NCBI GenBank assembly: GCA_016705125.1
Contig: JADIYW010000029.1
Span: 62,001-126,000, forward strand
DNA from: Bacteroidota bacterium
GTDB lineage: Bacteria; Bacteroidota; Bacteroidia; Chitinophagales; JADIYW01
Length of the DNA: 64,000 nucleotides
Direction of reading: 5' to 3'
The translations under genes were made by a program, and so were the position numbers. A model generated the notes under the pieces. The model did not search any database. It was given only the letters and a program-made list of their open reading frames with translations, and was not told the DNA's origin. How positions within the stretch are numbered: position 1 is the first letter of the stretch; the number at the start of each line of letters is the position of its first letter. Shown piece after piece: positions 1 through 9,523 of the stretch.

Positions 1-1118
1 CAAATTATACCACCGAAACGATTAATCAATTCACCACACCAGATGGAGTGCAGCGAATCAACTATAATTCCCTTGTTAACCTACATAAGTATGGTTTGTT
101 TACACAGGTAAGTAAAGGATTTTTTGAAGAAAAATTGAATTTAAGTTTGGGATTTAGGGCAGATGGAAATAGTTTTAACAAAAACATGTCTAACCCTTTC
201 AAACAATTTTCTCCCCGATTTTCGGCAAGTTATAATGTAACTAAAGCATTTACAATCAATTTTAATACTGGTTTGTATTATCAAATGCCTGCCTATACAA
301 CAATAGGATACAGAAATAATGAAAACGAACTGCAAAACAAACAAACTTTAAAATACATAAATAATAAGCAAGTGGTTTTTGGACTTGCATATAATACTTC
401 TTTTTATACCAAATTTGCGGTGGAGGGATTTTTCAAGAAATATTCCAATTACCCAATGTCAATTACTAAAGGCATTTCGCTCGCCAACCTAGGCGGTTTT
501 TTTGGTACAGTTGGCGACGAGCCAGTTGCCTCTAATTCAGAAGGTAGGACCTATGGATTTGAAATGTCGGTACAACAAAAGCTGTATAAAGGATTGTATT
601 CAATTCTCACTTACACCTATTTTAATAGTGCATTCACCGATACTTCTGGCAATTATGCGCCTTCGAGTTGGGATAGTCGACATGTATTGAATTTGGTTTT
701 TGGGTATAAATTTAAGCGCAACTGGGAGCTAGGAGTGAAAGCACAGTATAATGGCGGAAATCCCTTTACACCTTATAATGATACGCTATCGGCAACAATT
801 GCGGTATGGGATGTAAATGGGAGAGGAATTCCTGATTATAATAGGTTGAATACAGAACGTACAAGTGGAAATTTTAGACTTGATATAAGAGTGGACAAGA
901 AATGGTTTTTCAAAAAATGGAATTTGGATTTGTATTTGGATCTTGTTAATTTAACTTTTGCTAAGGAAAGAACACAAAATGATTTAACAGTAGTAAGGGA
1001 CGTAGATACGCAGGCACCACTTATTGATCCATTAAATCCAGATAGATATCAAACCAAATATTTGAATACTTCGGCTGGGTCAGTTATTCCTACTTTAGGA
1101 GTAATTGTAGAGTTTTAG
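1..1118 (+). CDS. TonB-dependent receptor, C-terminal barrel (5' partial)
   Basis: The reading frame is open from the window edge, so the gene starts upstream and an apparent GTG start at 48 is internal. About 370 residues are visible. They alternate short turns with aromatic-rich amphipathic strands (for example SPRFSASYNV, FTINFNTGLYYQ), contain the late-barrel pattern SSWDSRHVLNLVFGYKF, and end in Phe (GVIVEF), as outer-membrane barrels do. This fits the barrel half of a TonB-dependent receptor of the Bacteroidota type, probably one with an N-terminal carboxypeptidase-like domain upstream of the window. Such proteins import large or scarce ligands across the outer membrane using TonB/ExbBD energy. 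The ligand cannot be inferred because the plug is missing. The stop lies 2 bp from the stop of the convergent DinB-like gene. Confidence 0.85.
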   Translation, partial: NYTTETINQFTTPDGVQRINYNSLVNLHKYGLFTQVSKGFFEEKLNLSLGFRADGNSFNKNMSNPFKQFSPRFSASYNVTKAFTINFNTGLYYQMPAYTTIGYRNNENELQNKQTLKYINNKQVVFGLAYNTSFYTKFAVEGFFKKYSNYPMSITKGISLANLGGFFGTVGDEPVASNSEGRTYGFEMSVQQKLYKGLYSILTYTYFNSAFTDTSGNYAPSSWDSRHVLNLVFGYKFKRNWELGVKAQYNGGNPFTPYNDTLSATIAVWDVNGRGIPDYNRLNTERTSGNFRLDIRVDKKWFFKKWNLDLYLDLVNLTFAKERTQNDLTVVRDVDTQAPLIDPLNPDRYQTKYLNTSAGSVIPTLGVIVEF

Positions 1119-1120
1119 GA

Positions 1121-1675
1121 CTATTTTTCAAGCTGTGCAAATATTTTTTCTATTTGTACAAAATGTCTAATATTATGATTGATTACAAATCGGAAAGTAT
1201 CACCAAGTCTAAGTTTTATCCATTTAGAAATAGAAATATTTGTTTTGGTTTTAGTCAAATTAATTTTATTAGATTTCTCCAGAAGCTCGATTAATTGTAC
1301 TTGTTGTGTTATAAAATTGTCTATTGCTTTTTTATCCAAATTGCTATTGATAGGGTTTTTGTCTTTAAACGTTTTCATTTTGTTGAGTTTTTCTTTAGGC
1401 AGCATACTGTTTGCAAAATAATTGCCTAAGATTCCACTTTCAAATACTTCATCAGGTTTTGATTTATTTTCTGAAATTGCTTTTTGAATGGCAGGAATAT
1501 AAAAATTACCGTACAAATTTAGGTGTTCAATACATTCTAAAACACTCCAACTTTCTTTATTCGCTTTCCAATTTATGGTAATGTCAGATTTAGTTTTTAA
1601 TTTTTCGGCTATTTTAATATGTTGATTGCATAAATTTGTTAAACTAGAAATCAACTCGCTTGTCTTTGCTTGCAT
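1121..1675 (-). CDS. DinB-like four-helix protein
   Basis: This 184-residue protein matches the DinB/YfiT-like putative metalloenzyme superfamily. The N-terminal part has the typical NWKANKESWSVLECIEHLN segment with His51. A second pair, His167 and His171 (NHNIRH), lies near the C-terminus, so a three-histidine metal site is plausible. Family members are metal-binding four-helix bundles, some acting as thiol-dependent transferases, but the substrate here is unknown. It lies 51 bp downstream of a Crp/Fnr-type regulator on the same strand, so the two are probably co-transcribed. It converges on the TonB receptor gene with only 2 bp between stop codons. Confidence 0.82.
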   Translation of the reverse strand: MQAKTSELISSLTNLCNQHIKIAEKLKTKSDITINWKANKESWSVLECIEHLNLYGNFYIPAIQKAISENKSKPDEVFESGILGNYFANSMLPKEKLNKMKTFKDKNPINSNLDKKAIDNFITQQVQLIELLEKSNKINLTKTKTNISISKWIKLRLGDTFRFVINHNIRHFVQIEKIFAQLEK

Positions 1676-1726
1676 TTTTTTTTATGCAAATCTCTATAAT
1701 TAATGCGAAAAAAACATTGATTCAAA

Positions 1727-2236
1727 TCAAGCCTTTTTTAACCTTGAAAGTGTTTCAGGTGTCATTCTTAGATAATTTGCGATTTGTTTGTTTGATATCT
1801 TTTGAAAAAGGGAGGGACTTCTTTTTAAAATTCTATTATATCTTTCTTTGGGAGAAGTTGTCAATAAATCAATCTCTCTTTCTAATTGTTGTAAAATAAG
1901 TCGCTCCAAAATAGATATCCAAATTCGTTTATTTTTTTCATTTTCATTTATAAATTCAACAAATTTATTTTTCGAAATTCGATGTATGACAGTTTTTTTT
2001 AAGGCTTGAATGAAAAAATCAGAAGCTTGTTCAGTAAGAAATGAATCCAAAGAAACGACTAAATCTTGGTCATACCCGAAACGAATAATGTGCTCATTTT
2101 CTTGGTCTAGAATATAAATTTTAAGGCTTCCATTTTTTACTAAATAGATATTAGTATCAATTGTACCACCAATTTTTAGAAACTCGTTTCTTTTTAAAAC
2201 GATTACCTGGTCATATAATTCATCTATTTCCTTCAT
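1727..2236 (-). CDS. Crp/Fnr-family transcriptional regulator
   Basis: A 169-residue protein with an N-terminal cyclic-nucleotide-binding-like jelly roll (KIGGTIDTNIYLVKNGSLKI, roughly residues 20-40) and a C-terminal Crp-type helix-turn-helix (ISNKQIANYLRMTPETLSRL). It is shorter than classical Crp (about 210 residues) but within the range of small Bacteroidota members. The residues needed to bind cAMP are not evident, so the ligand is unknown. Members usually activate nearby stress or metabolism genes. The neighbour immediately downstream is a DinB-like gene, a common pairing for this kind of regulator. The ATG at 2234-2236 follows a candidate -7 element. Confidence 0.85.
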   Translation of the reverse strand: MKEIDELYDQVIVLKRNEFLKIGGTIDTNIYLVKNGSLKIYILDQENEHIIRFGYDQDLVVSLDSFLTEQASDFFIQALKKTVIHRISKNKFVEFINENEKNKRIWISILERLILQQLEREIDLLTTSPKERYNRILKRSPSLFQKISNKQIANYLRMTPETLSRLKKA

Positions 2237-2246
2237 TTTTTTTTAG

Positions 2247-2254
2247 CAAAAATA
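2247..2254 (-). promoter_or_regulatory. Candidate -7 promoter element for the Crp-like gene
   Basis: Read on the minus strand this is TATTTTTG, an exact match to the Bacteroidota -7 consensus TAnnTTTG, 10 nt upstream of the regulator's ATG. It directly abuts the terminator hairpin of the upstream gene. No clear -33 TTTG is seen and chance matches are common in AT-rich DNA. Confidence 0.3.
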
Positions 2255-2291
2255 AAAAAGGCTAACCATTTATTTTTGGTTAGCCTTTTTT
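2254..2291 (-). terminator. Rho-independent terminator of the T9SS adhesin gene
   Basis: A 14-bp stem (AAAAAAGGCTAACC paired with GGTTAGCCTTTTTT, loop 2268-2277) with poly-T on either strand. It lies 17 bp beyond the stop of the repeat adhesin gene and in front of the Crp-like gene, separating the two units. Confidence 0.8.
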
Positions 2292-2307
2292 TATCATTCA
2301 AAAAATC

Positions 2308-5300
2308 TTATTCCGCAATTATAATTTTGCCTTGATAATTTAAATCATTTAGTTTAGTTTTGATAAAGTAAATGTTTTGGCTTAATTCAGATAAATCTAA
2401 TGCAAATTCATTTCTACCTTGGTTGATATTTACTATTTTTTCACTCACTAATTTTCCTAAAATATCGATTATTTGAAGTGTAATCTCTCCACCTTTAGGT
2501 GTTTCAATTACCATTTTCATTAATCCATTATTTGGATTAGGGAATATTTCGATTTTTTGGAATTGAACAGGTTGGAAAATTCCTGAAACTGTCACGTTCA
2601 ACACCGCTGATGTACCAGTACAACCATTTGCATCCACAACAGTTACAGAATAATTACCGTTTACTAAAGCGGTATATTGTTGGCTAGTGCCATTCAATGC
2701 AATTGGATTTCCATTCAAATTCCATTGATAGCTTGCGGCTGCCGAACTGTTTAGATTGTTTACAGTTTGTGAAATAATTGGCACAGGGTTAGGATTCACC
2801 GTCATATTTATGGTGTTTGATGTAGCAGGACTACCCGTTACACAAGCAGCATTTGAGGTCATTACACACGAAACGGTATTTCCATTTGCTAAAGCATTAT
2901 TGCTATAAGTAGCGCTATTTGTACCCACATTACCTCCATTCAATTTCCATTGATAGCTAGGTGCTGCTCCACCGTTTGTAGGTGTAGCAGTAAAGGTTAC
3001 ATTTGTTCCAGCGCATACATTGGTTGCAGTAGGTGCAATGCTTACAGAAGCTGCCACACTTGGATTAACTATTATAGCTACTGAATTTGAATTAGCAGGA
3101 CTACCAGTTACACAAGCCGCATTTGAAGTCATTACGCATGTTACAGGAACTAAATTAGCTAATGCATTATTGCTATAAGTAGGACTATTAGTACCAACAT
3201 TTGCACCATTTAGTTTCCATTGGTAGCTAGGTGTTGTTCCACCGTTTGTAGGTGTAGCTGTAAAGGTTACATTTGTTCCAGAACAAACATTTGTAGCAGT
3301 TGGCACAATGGACACAGAAGCTGCCACATTAGGATTAACTGTCATCGTAATCGTATTTGAAGTAGCAGGACTGCCAGTTACACAGGAAAGACTACTTGTC
3401 ATAATACAAGTTACTGTATTGCCATTTGTCAAAGTATTATTACTATAAGTAGGACTATTTGTGCCAACATTATTTCCATTCAATTTCCATTGGTAGCTAG
3501 GAGTGCCTCCGTTAATTGGCGTAGCAGTAAAGGTTACATTTGTTCCAGCGCATATATTGGTAGCTGTTGGGGCAATTGTAACTGATGCAGGTGGATTGGC
3601 CGTTACTTGCATAGTAATTACATTACTTGTGGCAGTTGAGCTGGTCAAGCAGGATGCATTCGATGTCATTACACACGAAACGGTATTTCCTGTTGCAAGA
3701 GCTGCATTACTATAAGTTGCACTATTAGTACCCACATTATTTCCATTCAATTTCCATTGATAGCTTGGTGTTGTTCCACCATTAGAAGGGGTAGCGGTAA
3801 AGGTTACATTTGTACCTGGGCAAACATTTGTTAGCATTAGGTGCAATGCCACTGTTGGTGTTAAATTGGGTTTACCGTCATGGTTATAGTGTTTGATGTA
3901 GCAGGGCTACCCGTTACACAAGCCGCATTTGAAGTCATTACACACGAAACTAAATTGCCATTTGCTAAAGTATTATTGCTATAAGTTGAGCTATTAGTAC
4001 CCACATTATTGCCATTCAATTTCCATTGGTAGCTTGGAGCTGCTCCACCATTTGTAGGAGTAGCAGTAAAGGTTACATTAGTTCCAGCACATACATTGGT
4101 TGCAGTGGGTGCAATGTTTACAGAGGCTGCCACACTTGGGTTTACCGTCATGGTTATAGAATTTGATGTAGCAGGACTACCCGTTACACAAGCCGCATTT
4201 GAGGTCATCACGCAAGTTACAGGAACTAAATTAGTTAAAGCGTTATTGCTATACGTTGGGCTATTTGTACCCACATTTACGCCATTCAATTTCCATTGGT
4301 AGCTTGGAGTTGTTCCACCATTAGTAGGTGTAGCAGTAAAGGTTACATTAGTTCCAGCACATATATTGGTGGGTTGCAGAGTGCCTACGGGGGGCCGCCA
4401 CACTTGGGTTCACTACAATAGCTACTGAATTTGAAGTAGCAGGACTACCCGTTACACAAGCCGCATTTGAGGTCATCACGCAAGTTACAGGAACTAAATT
4501 AGTTAAAGCATTATTGCTATACGTTGGGCTATTTGTACCTACATTTACGCCATTCAATTTCCATTGGTAGCTAGGCGTTGTTCCACCATTTGTAGGTGTA
4601 GCAGTAAAGGTTACATTTGTGCCAGCACAAACATTGGTAGCAGTTGGTGCAATGGCTACAGATGCCGCCACACTTGGGTTCACTACAATAGCTACTGAAT
4701 TTGAAGTAGCAGGACTACCCGTTACACAAGCCGCATTTGAGGTCATCACGCAAGTGTTACAGGAACTAAATTAGTTCAAGGATTATTGCTATAAGTTGGG
4801 ACTATTTGTACCTACATTTACGCTTTCAATTTCCATTGGTAAAGGTCACAATATTTGTAGGCGTGGCAGTAAAGGTATACATTTAGTGCCAGAACATATA
4901 TTGGTTAGCAGTAGGGCAATGTCTACAGATGCAGCCTACGATAGGGTTAACCGTCATTGTAATCGTATTTGAGGTAGCAGGACTACCCGTTACACAATCC
5001 GCATAGGTCATCACGCAAGTTACTGGTACCATTAGTCAAAGCGTTATTGCTATAAGTTGGGCTATTTGTGCCTACATTTTAGCCATTCAATTCTTGAACT
5101 TTAAACTTGTAGGTGTGCCGTAAAGGTAACCTCCATTTCCAGCACCAATACCTAGTGTGCTGGTAATGGTTCCATCCTTCTACTGTAAATTGGAATCATC
5201 TACCAAAATTGGTAGTGCAAATAAAGGGAATCATTTCATAATCAGGTTAGTTTACCATCTGTCAACAGAATGATTAGCAAGTAGACTATTGGAACATAAT

Positions 5301-6200
5301 TTCCATCAATTTCAACTGTAGTTAGGATTGTACCGCCTTTGTAGGGTGCAATAGTAAACACATACTGGAAGCGTTGGTGCAAGAACTAGCTATGGAAGAA
5401 CTGGCTGTTAGTGTGGTAATTAGATTATCATTAAAATCAAATACATTTACTTTGAGTTTTACAGTATTCAGTGCACTTGTACCATTGTTTTTGATTTTTC
5501 CTACTAAATTCATAGGTGTTCTTTGAGTAACAGGCATTGAAAAATACTCACTTGGAAAACCGATAGAATCCAATTTTGCATCTATTGGGATAAGTTTTTC
5601 AACAATTATATCATCTATAACTAAAAGATTTTTGTCATTACTGTTATTTCGAAATCCAATATAAACAGTTTGACCTGCATAAGCATTTAAAGAAACACTT
5701 CGATTCGTCCATGTGGTATTTTCAGCAGCAACAGATAAAAGTTGAACCGAATTTGTTAATTGATTTCCAATTACACCATTGCTTCCTGTAGGCGCCACAG
5801 TCATTATCCTTACTTGATAACCATCTGCAAAATTTGGGTCAGTTGCTTTTCCTTCCCAACTTAAATTTATGGAACCTGTTGGTAATACTATTGCAGGTGT
5901 CCACATGAAATCATTTGCAATTCCAGCTGGCGAATACCATGAAGTAGAATAGGCACAACTATCAGATGGGTTATCAAAATCTTCTACTCTTTCCCATGCA
6001 TCATTTACAAAAGAAACAGTTGGGTCAGCAGTTTAATGTCAGAATTAGCATTAGTAAAACCACCAAGCTTGAGATTGTATAATTTTGAGCTAAGAATTAT
6101 TACAATTATTACTTCAAAATCTTTTTGATGCACAAAATTGATTTTGTCCAAATATGCTTTGTGAAAATATTAGTAAGAAAATTGTAATTATCTGTTTCAT
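2308..6200 (-). pseudogene. T9SS-secreted repeat adhesin, frameshifted
   Basis: Read piecewise from 6200 down, this is one gene. It begins with a signal peptide (MKQIITIFLLIFSQSIFGQ, 6200 onwards) that runs into a stop after about 28 residues. At about 6030-5322 a choice-of-anchor-J/cleaved-adhesin-like domain follows (TWTNRSVSLNAYAGQTVYIG, then LLVIDDIIVEK) and a CARDB-like segment (KIKNNGTSALNTVKLKVNV). Then come about nine Ig/PKD-like repeats of about 90 residues (YQWKLNG core). Last is a T9SS type-A sorting domain (FPNPNNG; ending YFIKTKLNDLNYQGKIIIAE). Open pieces are 5322-5906 (extendable to about 6030), 4348-4749, 3861-4403 and 2308-3852. The intact form would be a cell-surface or secreted adhesin of about 1,300 residues. 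All other genes in the window are intact, so the damage is local: either decay or misassembly of a tandem repeat. Confidence 0.85.
2810..5110 (-). repeat. Tandem coding repeats, about 268 bp, nine copies
   Basis: The YQWKLNG-coding segment recurs at about 2940, 3211, 3481, 3747, 4018, 4286, 4554, 4826 and 5086, giving steps of about 260-272 bp. Copies 1-7 are nearly identical and translate cleanly. The last two, at about 4750-5110, are riddled with small insertions and deletions. Each unit encodes an Ig/PKD-like domain with a conserved Cys pair (VCAGTNVTF and VTCVMTS). Junctions at 3853-3860 and 4372-4400 carry disruptions that shift frame. Confidence 0.9.
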
Positions 6201-6398
6201 TTATTTGATTTTATTATTAATTGTCTAGTTTCAAAAGGTTGTAAATCCATTTTTTTTGAAACACAAAGTTAACAAATTTTAAGATATTTTATTTTTCGCA
6301 ATTTGATTTTTCACAATAATTATCCACAAAATTCGTTTGCAGTTTGAACCTTCCATTTATTGCCTTATTTTTAGTATTATTGTTATAAAATATATTTT

Positions 6399-7169
6399 AT
6401 GCCACGATTTATTACTGCTTTATTTTGTGTTTTTTTAATCGCTTGTCAGTCTGATCCAAAAACTAGTATTCAAATTATTGATGGAAAAGAAAGAACGATT
6501 GATTATACTGAATTCCAAAATTTGTTGAAAAAGACAGGTTATACAGATTTTAAAGCAGGGGAATTGAATGTTAGTACTGGCAAATTAGTAATATTGGACC
6601 CTGTGTTTATTGAAAATAGTATTTTGTTGGATAAATTAGCGCCAACTGGCAAATTTCCCGTTTATCTATTTTTTACTGATTGTGATTTGGGATATAGGAT
6701 TGCCTACTCAATGGTACAATTTAAAGAAGGGATTCCCTCTAAATGGGAATTTGCTTTAATGGATTCTGCCAACCGGTCAAAAAGTAAAGAAGCACTCGGA
6801 ACTGTAAAAAGTGGGGCAGGCATTTTGGGTTTTGCAGATAAAAGTGCCACCAAATTATTTTATAGACAAAAAAGTGGATTCGAAGGGATGTATCCTTCCC
6901 GGAATTTCTATCAAGATGTTTTGTCAATAGCCTTTAATAAAAATGGAGGAAATCCAAATGGTTCATTGTCTGGCGGCGATTGGACTAATTTTTATCCTTT
7001 AGAACAAAAAAATGAAAATCTTATCATGTCTTCCACTGGAGTTGGAAATAATACTTTTCCAGCTTATTGGGGTTTGGATGAAAATGGTTCTCCAATGCAA
7101 TTGGTAATAGATTTCAAATTATTCGAAAACGAAGAAGAGTTGATGGAGATATATAATAAGAAGTATTAA
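6399..7169 (+). CDS. DUF4241-like lipoprotein
   Basis: A 256-residue protein with a short signal peptide and lipobox (LIAC, Cys16), so probably a lipoprotein. The body resembles DUF4241 proteins: SGKLVILDPVF near residue 65, a central FPVYLFFTDCDLGYRIAYS segment, and the C-terminal NNTFPAYWGLDENG motif that is the family's most recognisable block. The family function is unknown. DUF4241 proteins are mostly cytoplasmic and often sit near polymorphic-toxin immunity genes, so a lipidated version is slightly unusual. No toxin gene is visible here. The gene stands alone between the adhesin and aroE. Confidence 0.7.
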   Translation: MPRFITALFCVFLIACQSDPKTSIQIIDGKERTIDYTEFQNLLKKTGYTDFKAGELNVSTGKLVILDPVFIENSILLDKLAPTGKFPVYLFFTDCDLGYRIAYSMVQFKEGIPSKWEFALMDSANRSKSKEALGTVKSGAGILGFADKSATKLFYRQKSGFEGMYPSRNFYQDVLSIAFNKNGGNPNGSLSGGDWTNFYPLEQKNENLIMSSTGVGNNTFPAYWGLDENGSPMQLVIDFKLFENEEELMEIYNKKY

Positions 7170-7228
7170 GTAGGGAGTATTAAGTAATGAGTATTAAGTA
7201 TTAAGTAATGAGTATTAAGTATTAAGAT
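7161..7228. repeat. Short AT-rich direct repeats (GTATTAAG)
   Basis: GTATTAAG recurs about five times with spacers such as TAATGA, starting at the stop codon of the upstream lipoprotein gene. It is non-coding and looks like replication-slippage or dispersed intergenic repeat material. Confidence 0.8.
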
Positions 7229-7258
7229 TTTAATGCTGCAAAATCCTTGTTTCTAAAG

Positions 7259-7287
7259 ACTTAAGACTTAATTCTCAAGTCTTAAGT
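7259..7287. terminator. Perfect inverted repeat at the aroE 3' end
   Basis: ACTTAAGACTT (7259-7269) and AAGTCTTAAGT (7277-7287) form an 11-bp stem with a 7-nt loop. The right arm includes the aroE stop codon. There is no strong T-run, so a terminator role for the convergent genes is an inference. Confidence 0.5.
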
Positions 7288-8016
7288 ATTCCATAACTCC
7301 CAACTTCTTTCGGCTTGGCCGTGTAACATTGGTAATCCATTTTGGATGGTAGCACCCATTTTTTGTCCCATTTCCAAAAATAAAGTTGTTTGAGGATTGT
7401 ACACCAAGTCGTACAGAAAATGATTTTTTGTAAGTGCTTGGTATGGAATATCGGGTTTGGTTTCCAATTTTGGACTCATACCCAATGGTGTGGTATTAAT
7501 TATCAAAGGATATTCTTTAACCAAATCAATAGAAATGGTATCATAGGCAATAATATTTTCGCTTGCCGTTCTTGACACTTTAAGGTAAGGAATATTTAAT
7601 TTTTCCAATACAAACCAAACCGCCTTGGCTGCACCACCAGTACCTAAAACAAGTGCTTTGTTATGCGTAGGTTTCAAGTGCTGTATAAGGCTTTTTTCAA
7701 AACCGACCACGTCCGAATTATAGCCTATTTTTTTTCCATTTATTATTTTAATGGTGTTTACCGCACCAATCTTTTTTGCCTCTTCACTAAGCTCATCCAA
7801 ATAAGGGATAATGGCTTCTTTGTAAGGAATGGTTACATTTAAGCCTACTAGTTCAGGATTGTTTTGCAAAAGAGTGGTGAAATCACTTATTTTTTCTAGT
7901 GGATAAGTTTCATAAGCGGCATTTTTTATTCCTTCTTTTTTAAATTTTTCTGTAAAATATCCTTTTGAAAAAGAGTGGGATAGAGGATATCCAATTAAGC
8001 CATATTTTTTAAGCAT
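7282..8016 (-). CDS. aroE: Shikimate dehydrogenase
   Basis: A 244-residue AroE, reducing 3-dehydroshikimate to shikimate with NADPH in the aromatic amino acid pathway. Visible hallmarks are the N-terminal GYPLSHSFS shikimate-binding segment, NVTIPYK (60-66) with catalytic Lys66, GAVNT (84-88), GYNSDVVGF with Asp102, and a nucleotide-binding GTGGAA loop (125-130). The length is slightly short of the E. coli enzyme (272) but complete. It starts 12 bp after the stop of the TPR protein gene, so the two form an operon. Its own stop lies in an inverted repeat. Confidence 0.95.
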   Translation of the reverse strand: MLKKYGLIGYPLSHSFSKGYFTEKFKKEGIKNAAYETYPLEKISDFTTLLQNNPELVGLNVTIPYKEAIIPYLDELSEEAKKIGAVNTIKIINGKKIGYNSDVVGFEKSLIQHLKPTHNKALVLGTGGAAKAVWFVLEKLNIPYLKVSRTASENIIAYDTISIDLVKEYPLIINTTPLGMSPKLETKPDIPYQALTKNHFLYDLVYNPQTTLFLEMGQKMGATIQNGLPMLHGQAERSWELWNT

Positions 8017-8028
8017 CAGAAAAAAAAA

Positions 8029-9447
8029 TTAAGGTCTGCTCTTACGTTCGGCTACCATATTGAAAATGATTGGATCGATTTCGAGTTCTGGTAGAAAATA
8101 AAATAATATTTCAGCAAAGTCTGCATTTATTTCTAAAGCATTTTCTAATGTCAAAAGTGCAGCTTTTCGTTTTCCTTCAATAAATAAAAGGGCGGATTCT
8201 GCAGGCATCAACTCGCTACAATCTTTACACAATTCTTTTCCACGATTCAATGCTACCCAAGCCAATTTGATTTTGCCCATATCTAAATGTGCTTTTATCA
8301 TCAAAATATAAGCTCTTGAATTATTTAGTTTTATATCAAGCGAGTCTTGTGCAGCAGTGAGTGTTTCTTCATAAAACCCAAGACAAAGGGAAGCTTCCGC
8401 TATTCCGAGGTGGTATTCTGCTTCCTGAGGATCCAGTTCGGCTGCTTTTGTAAATGCTTTTAACGCATTTTCCCATGCGTCTTCCTTCTCGTACGTCTCT
8501 CCAATTTTGAAAAATACTTCATGGAAAGCAGGATAGATATGTAACGCTTTTCTATAACAATAACGCGCCATTTTATAATTTTCCATGGCTTCATGGCACT
8601 GACCCTCCAAAAAGAACAATTCCTCGTCGGGCTGACCAATATTGTGGTAGTCTTTAAGGATTTGAAGTGCTTTAGAGAAATTACCCTGCTTGAAATATAT
8701 TTCTGCTAAATCTTGATAAGCAAAATCGGCTAATTCGTCAATTGCGATTACATATTCCAATGCCTCAATGGCTTTTTCATAATTGTTCTGACCATTATAA
8801 GCGCTCGCCAAATTGTACCAAATCATTGGTGAATAAGGCGCTCTATCTACTAATTTGGAATGAAAATCTACACTTTCTTGAAATTTCTCTGTTATTTCAA
8901 CACAGTAATTCATTCTATTTAATGCTTCTTCATTTTCTGGCTCTGCCAAAAGTGACCTTTTCAAACAGCCCATCACCTCACTATACTGTTCATTGTCCTC
9001 GTAAACGTCGGCTAAACGGAGGTGTATTTCTGCTAAATCTTCACTATTTGCATTAGGAATTAGATTTTCTAATACCTCTATCGCTTCATCATAAAGCGAT
9101 TGGAAGGTGAGAATTTCAGCTTTCAGCAAATGGATTTCAATTTCAGAAGGATCAAAAAGCTGCGCCTTTTCCAAACTTTCAAGTGCTTTTTTGCAATGCT
9201 TTAAGTCAAATAATAATTCTGCTCTTTTAAGCAATAAAATGGCTGAAAATGGATATTGTTGCAATGATTTTTCAACCACTTCAATAGCTTTTTCATGATT
9301 ACCCATGCTTTCGTAGTAATCAATTATAGATTCTAAGGCTTCCTGGTCGAGGTGCAAAAGTTCATTATTTCGAACAGCATTCTCATACTGCGAAATTAAT
9401 TCAGTTATCTCTTCAGGTTGTTCATTTTCAAAATCAAAAAACTCCAT
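8029..9447 (-). CDS. Tetratricopeptide-repeat protein
   Basis: A 472-residue protein built almost wholly of TPR units (for example residues 50-85 and 205-330; pattern such as WYNLASAYNGQNNYEKAIEA and AEYHLGIAEASLCLGFYEET). The N-terminus is acidic (MEFFDFENEQPEE) and lacks a signal peptide, so it is probably cytoplasmic. TPR arrays mediate protein-protein contacts, but no partner can be named. A TPR protein of this kind directly upstream of aroE recurs in Bacteroidota, in my recollection. The start at 9447 is 16 nt from a perfect -7 element. It is divergent from the M1 peptidase gene. Confidence 0.88.
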   Translation of the reverse strand: MEFFDFENEQPEEITELISQYENAVRNNELLHLDQEALESIIDYYESMGNHEKAIEVVEKSLQQYPFSAILLLKRAELLFDLKHCKKALESLEKAQLFDPSEIEIHLLKAEILTFQSLYDEAIEVLENLIPNANSEDLAEIHLRLADVYEDNEQYSEVMGCLKRSLLAEPENEEALNRMNYCVEITEKFQESVDFHSKLVDRAPYSPMIWYNLASAYNGQNNYEKAIEALEYVIAIDELADFAYQDLAEIYFKQGNFSKALQILKDYHNIGQPDEELFFLEGQCHEAMENYKMARYCYRKALHIYPAFHEVFFKIGETYEKEDAWENALKAFTKAAELDPQEAEYHLGIAEASLCLGFYEETLTAAQDSLDIKLNNSRAYILMIKAHLDMGKIKLAWVALNRGKELCKDCSELMPAESALLFIEGKRKAALLTLENALEINADFAEILFYFLPELEIDPIIFNMVAERKSRP

Positions 9448-9463
9448 AATTATTCTAATTTTA

Positions 9464-9471
9464 CAAAGTTA
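9464..9471 (-). promoter_or_regulatory. Candidate -7 element for the TPR-aroE operon
   Basis: Minus-strand TAACTTTG matches TAnnTTTG exactly, 16 nt before the TPR gene start. No good -33 element is visible. Confidence 0.4.
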
Positions 9472-9475
9472 ATAC

Positions 9476-9483
9476 TATATTCG
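9476..9483 (+). promoter_or_regulatory. Candidate -7 element for the M1 peptidase gene
   Basis: TATATTCG matches TAnnTTTG in all but one base, 40 nt before the M1 peptidase start and almost back-to-back with the minus-strand element. Confidence 0.3.
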
Positions 9484-9523
9484 GAATGTTTTACTAAGTG
9501 GAAAGTTAAATACTTTAATTATT

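Noticed and set aside
48..1118. GTG at 48 as a start for the first gene
   Set aside because: The frame is open to the window edge and the protein is clearly the tail of a much larger barrel.
3503..4302. Plus-strand open frames across the adhesin repeats
   Set aside because: They are antisense shadows of a low-complexity coding repeat. They recur with the repeat period and show no start signals or family features.
2810..5110. Regularly spaced repeats that could be mistaken for a CRISPR array
   Set aside because: The unit is about 268 bp, almost wholly repeat with no unique spacers, and translates as tandem protein domains ending in a T9SS sorting signal.
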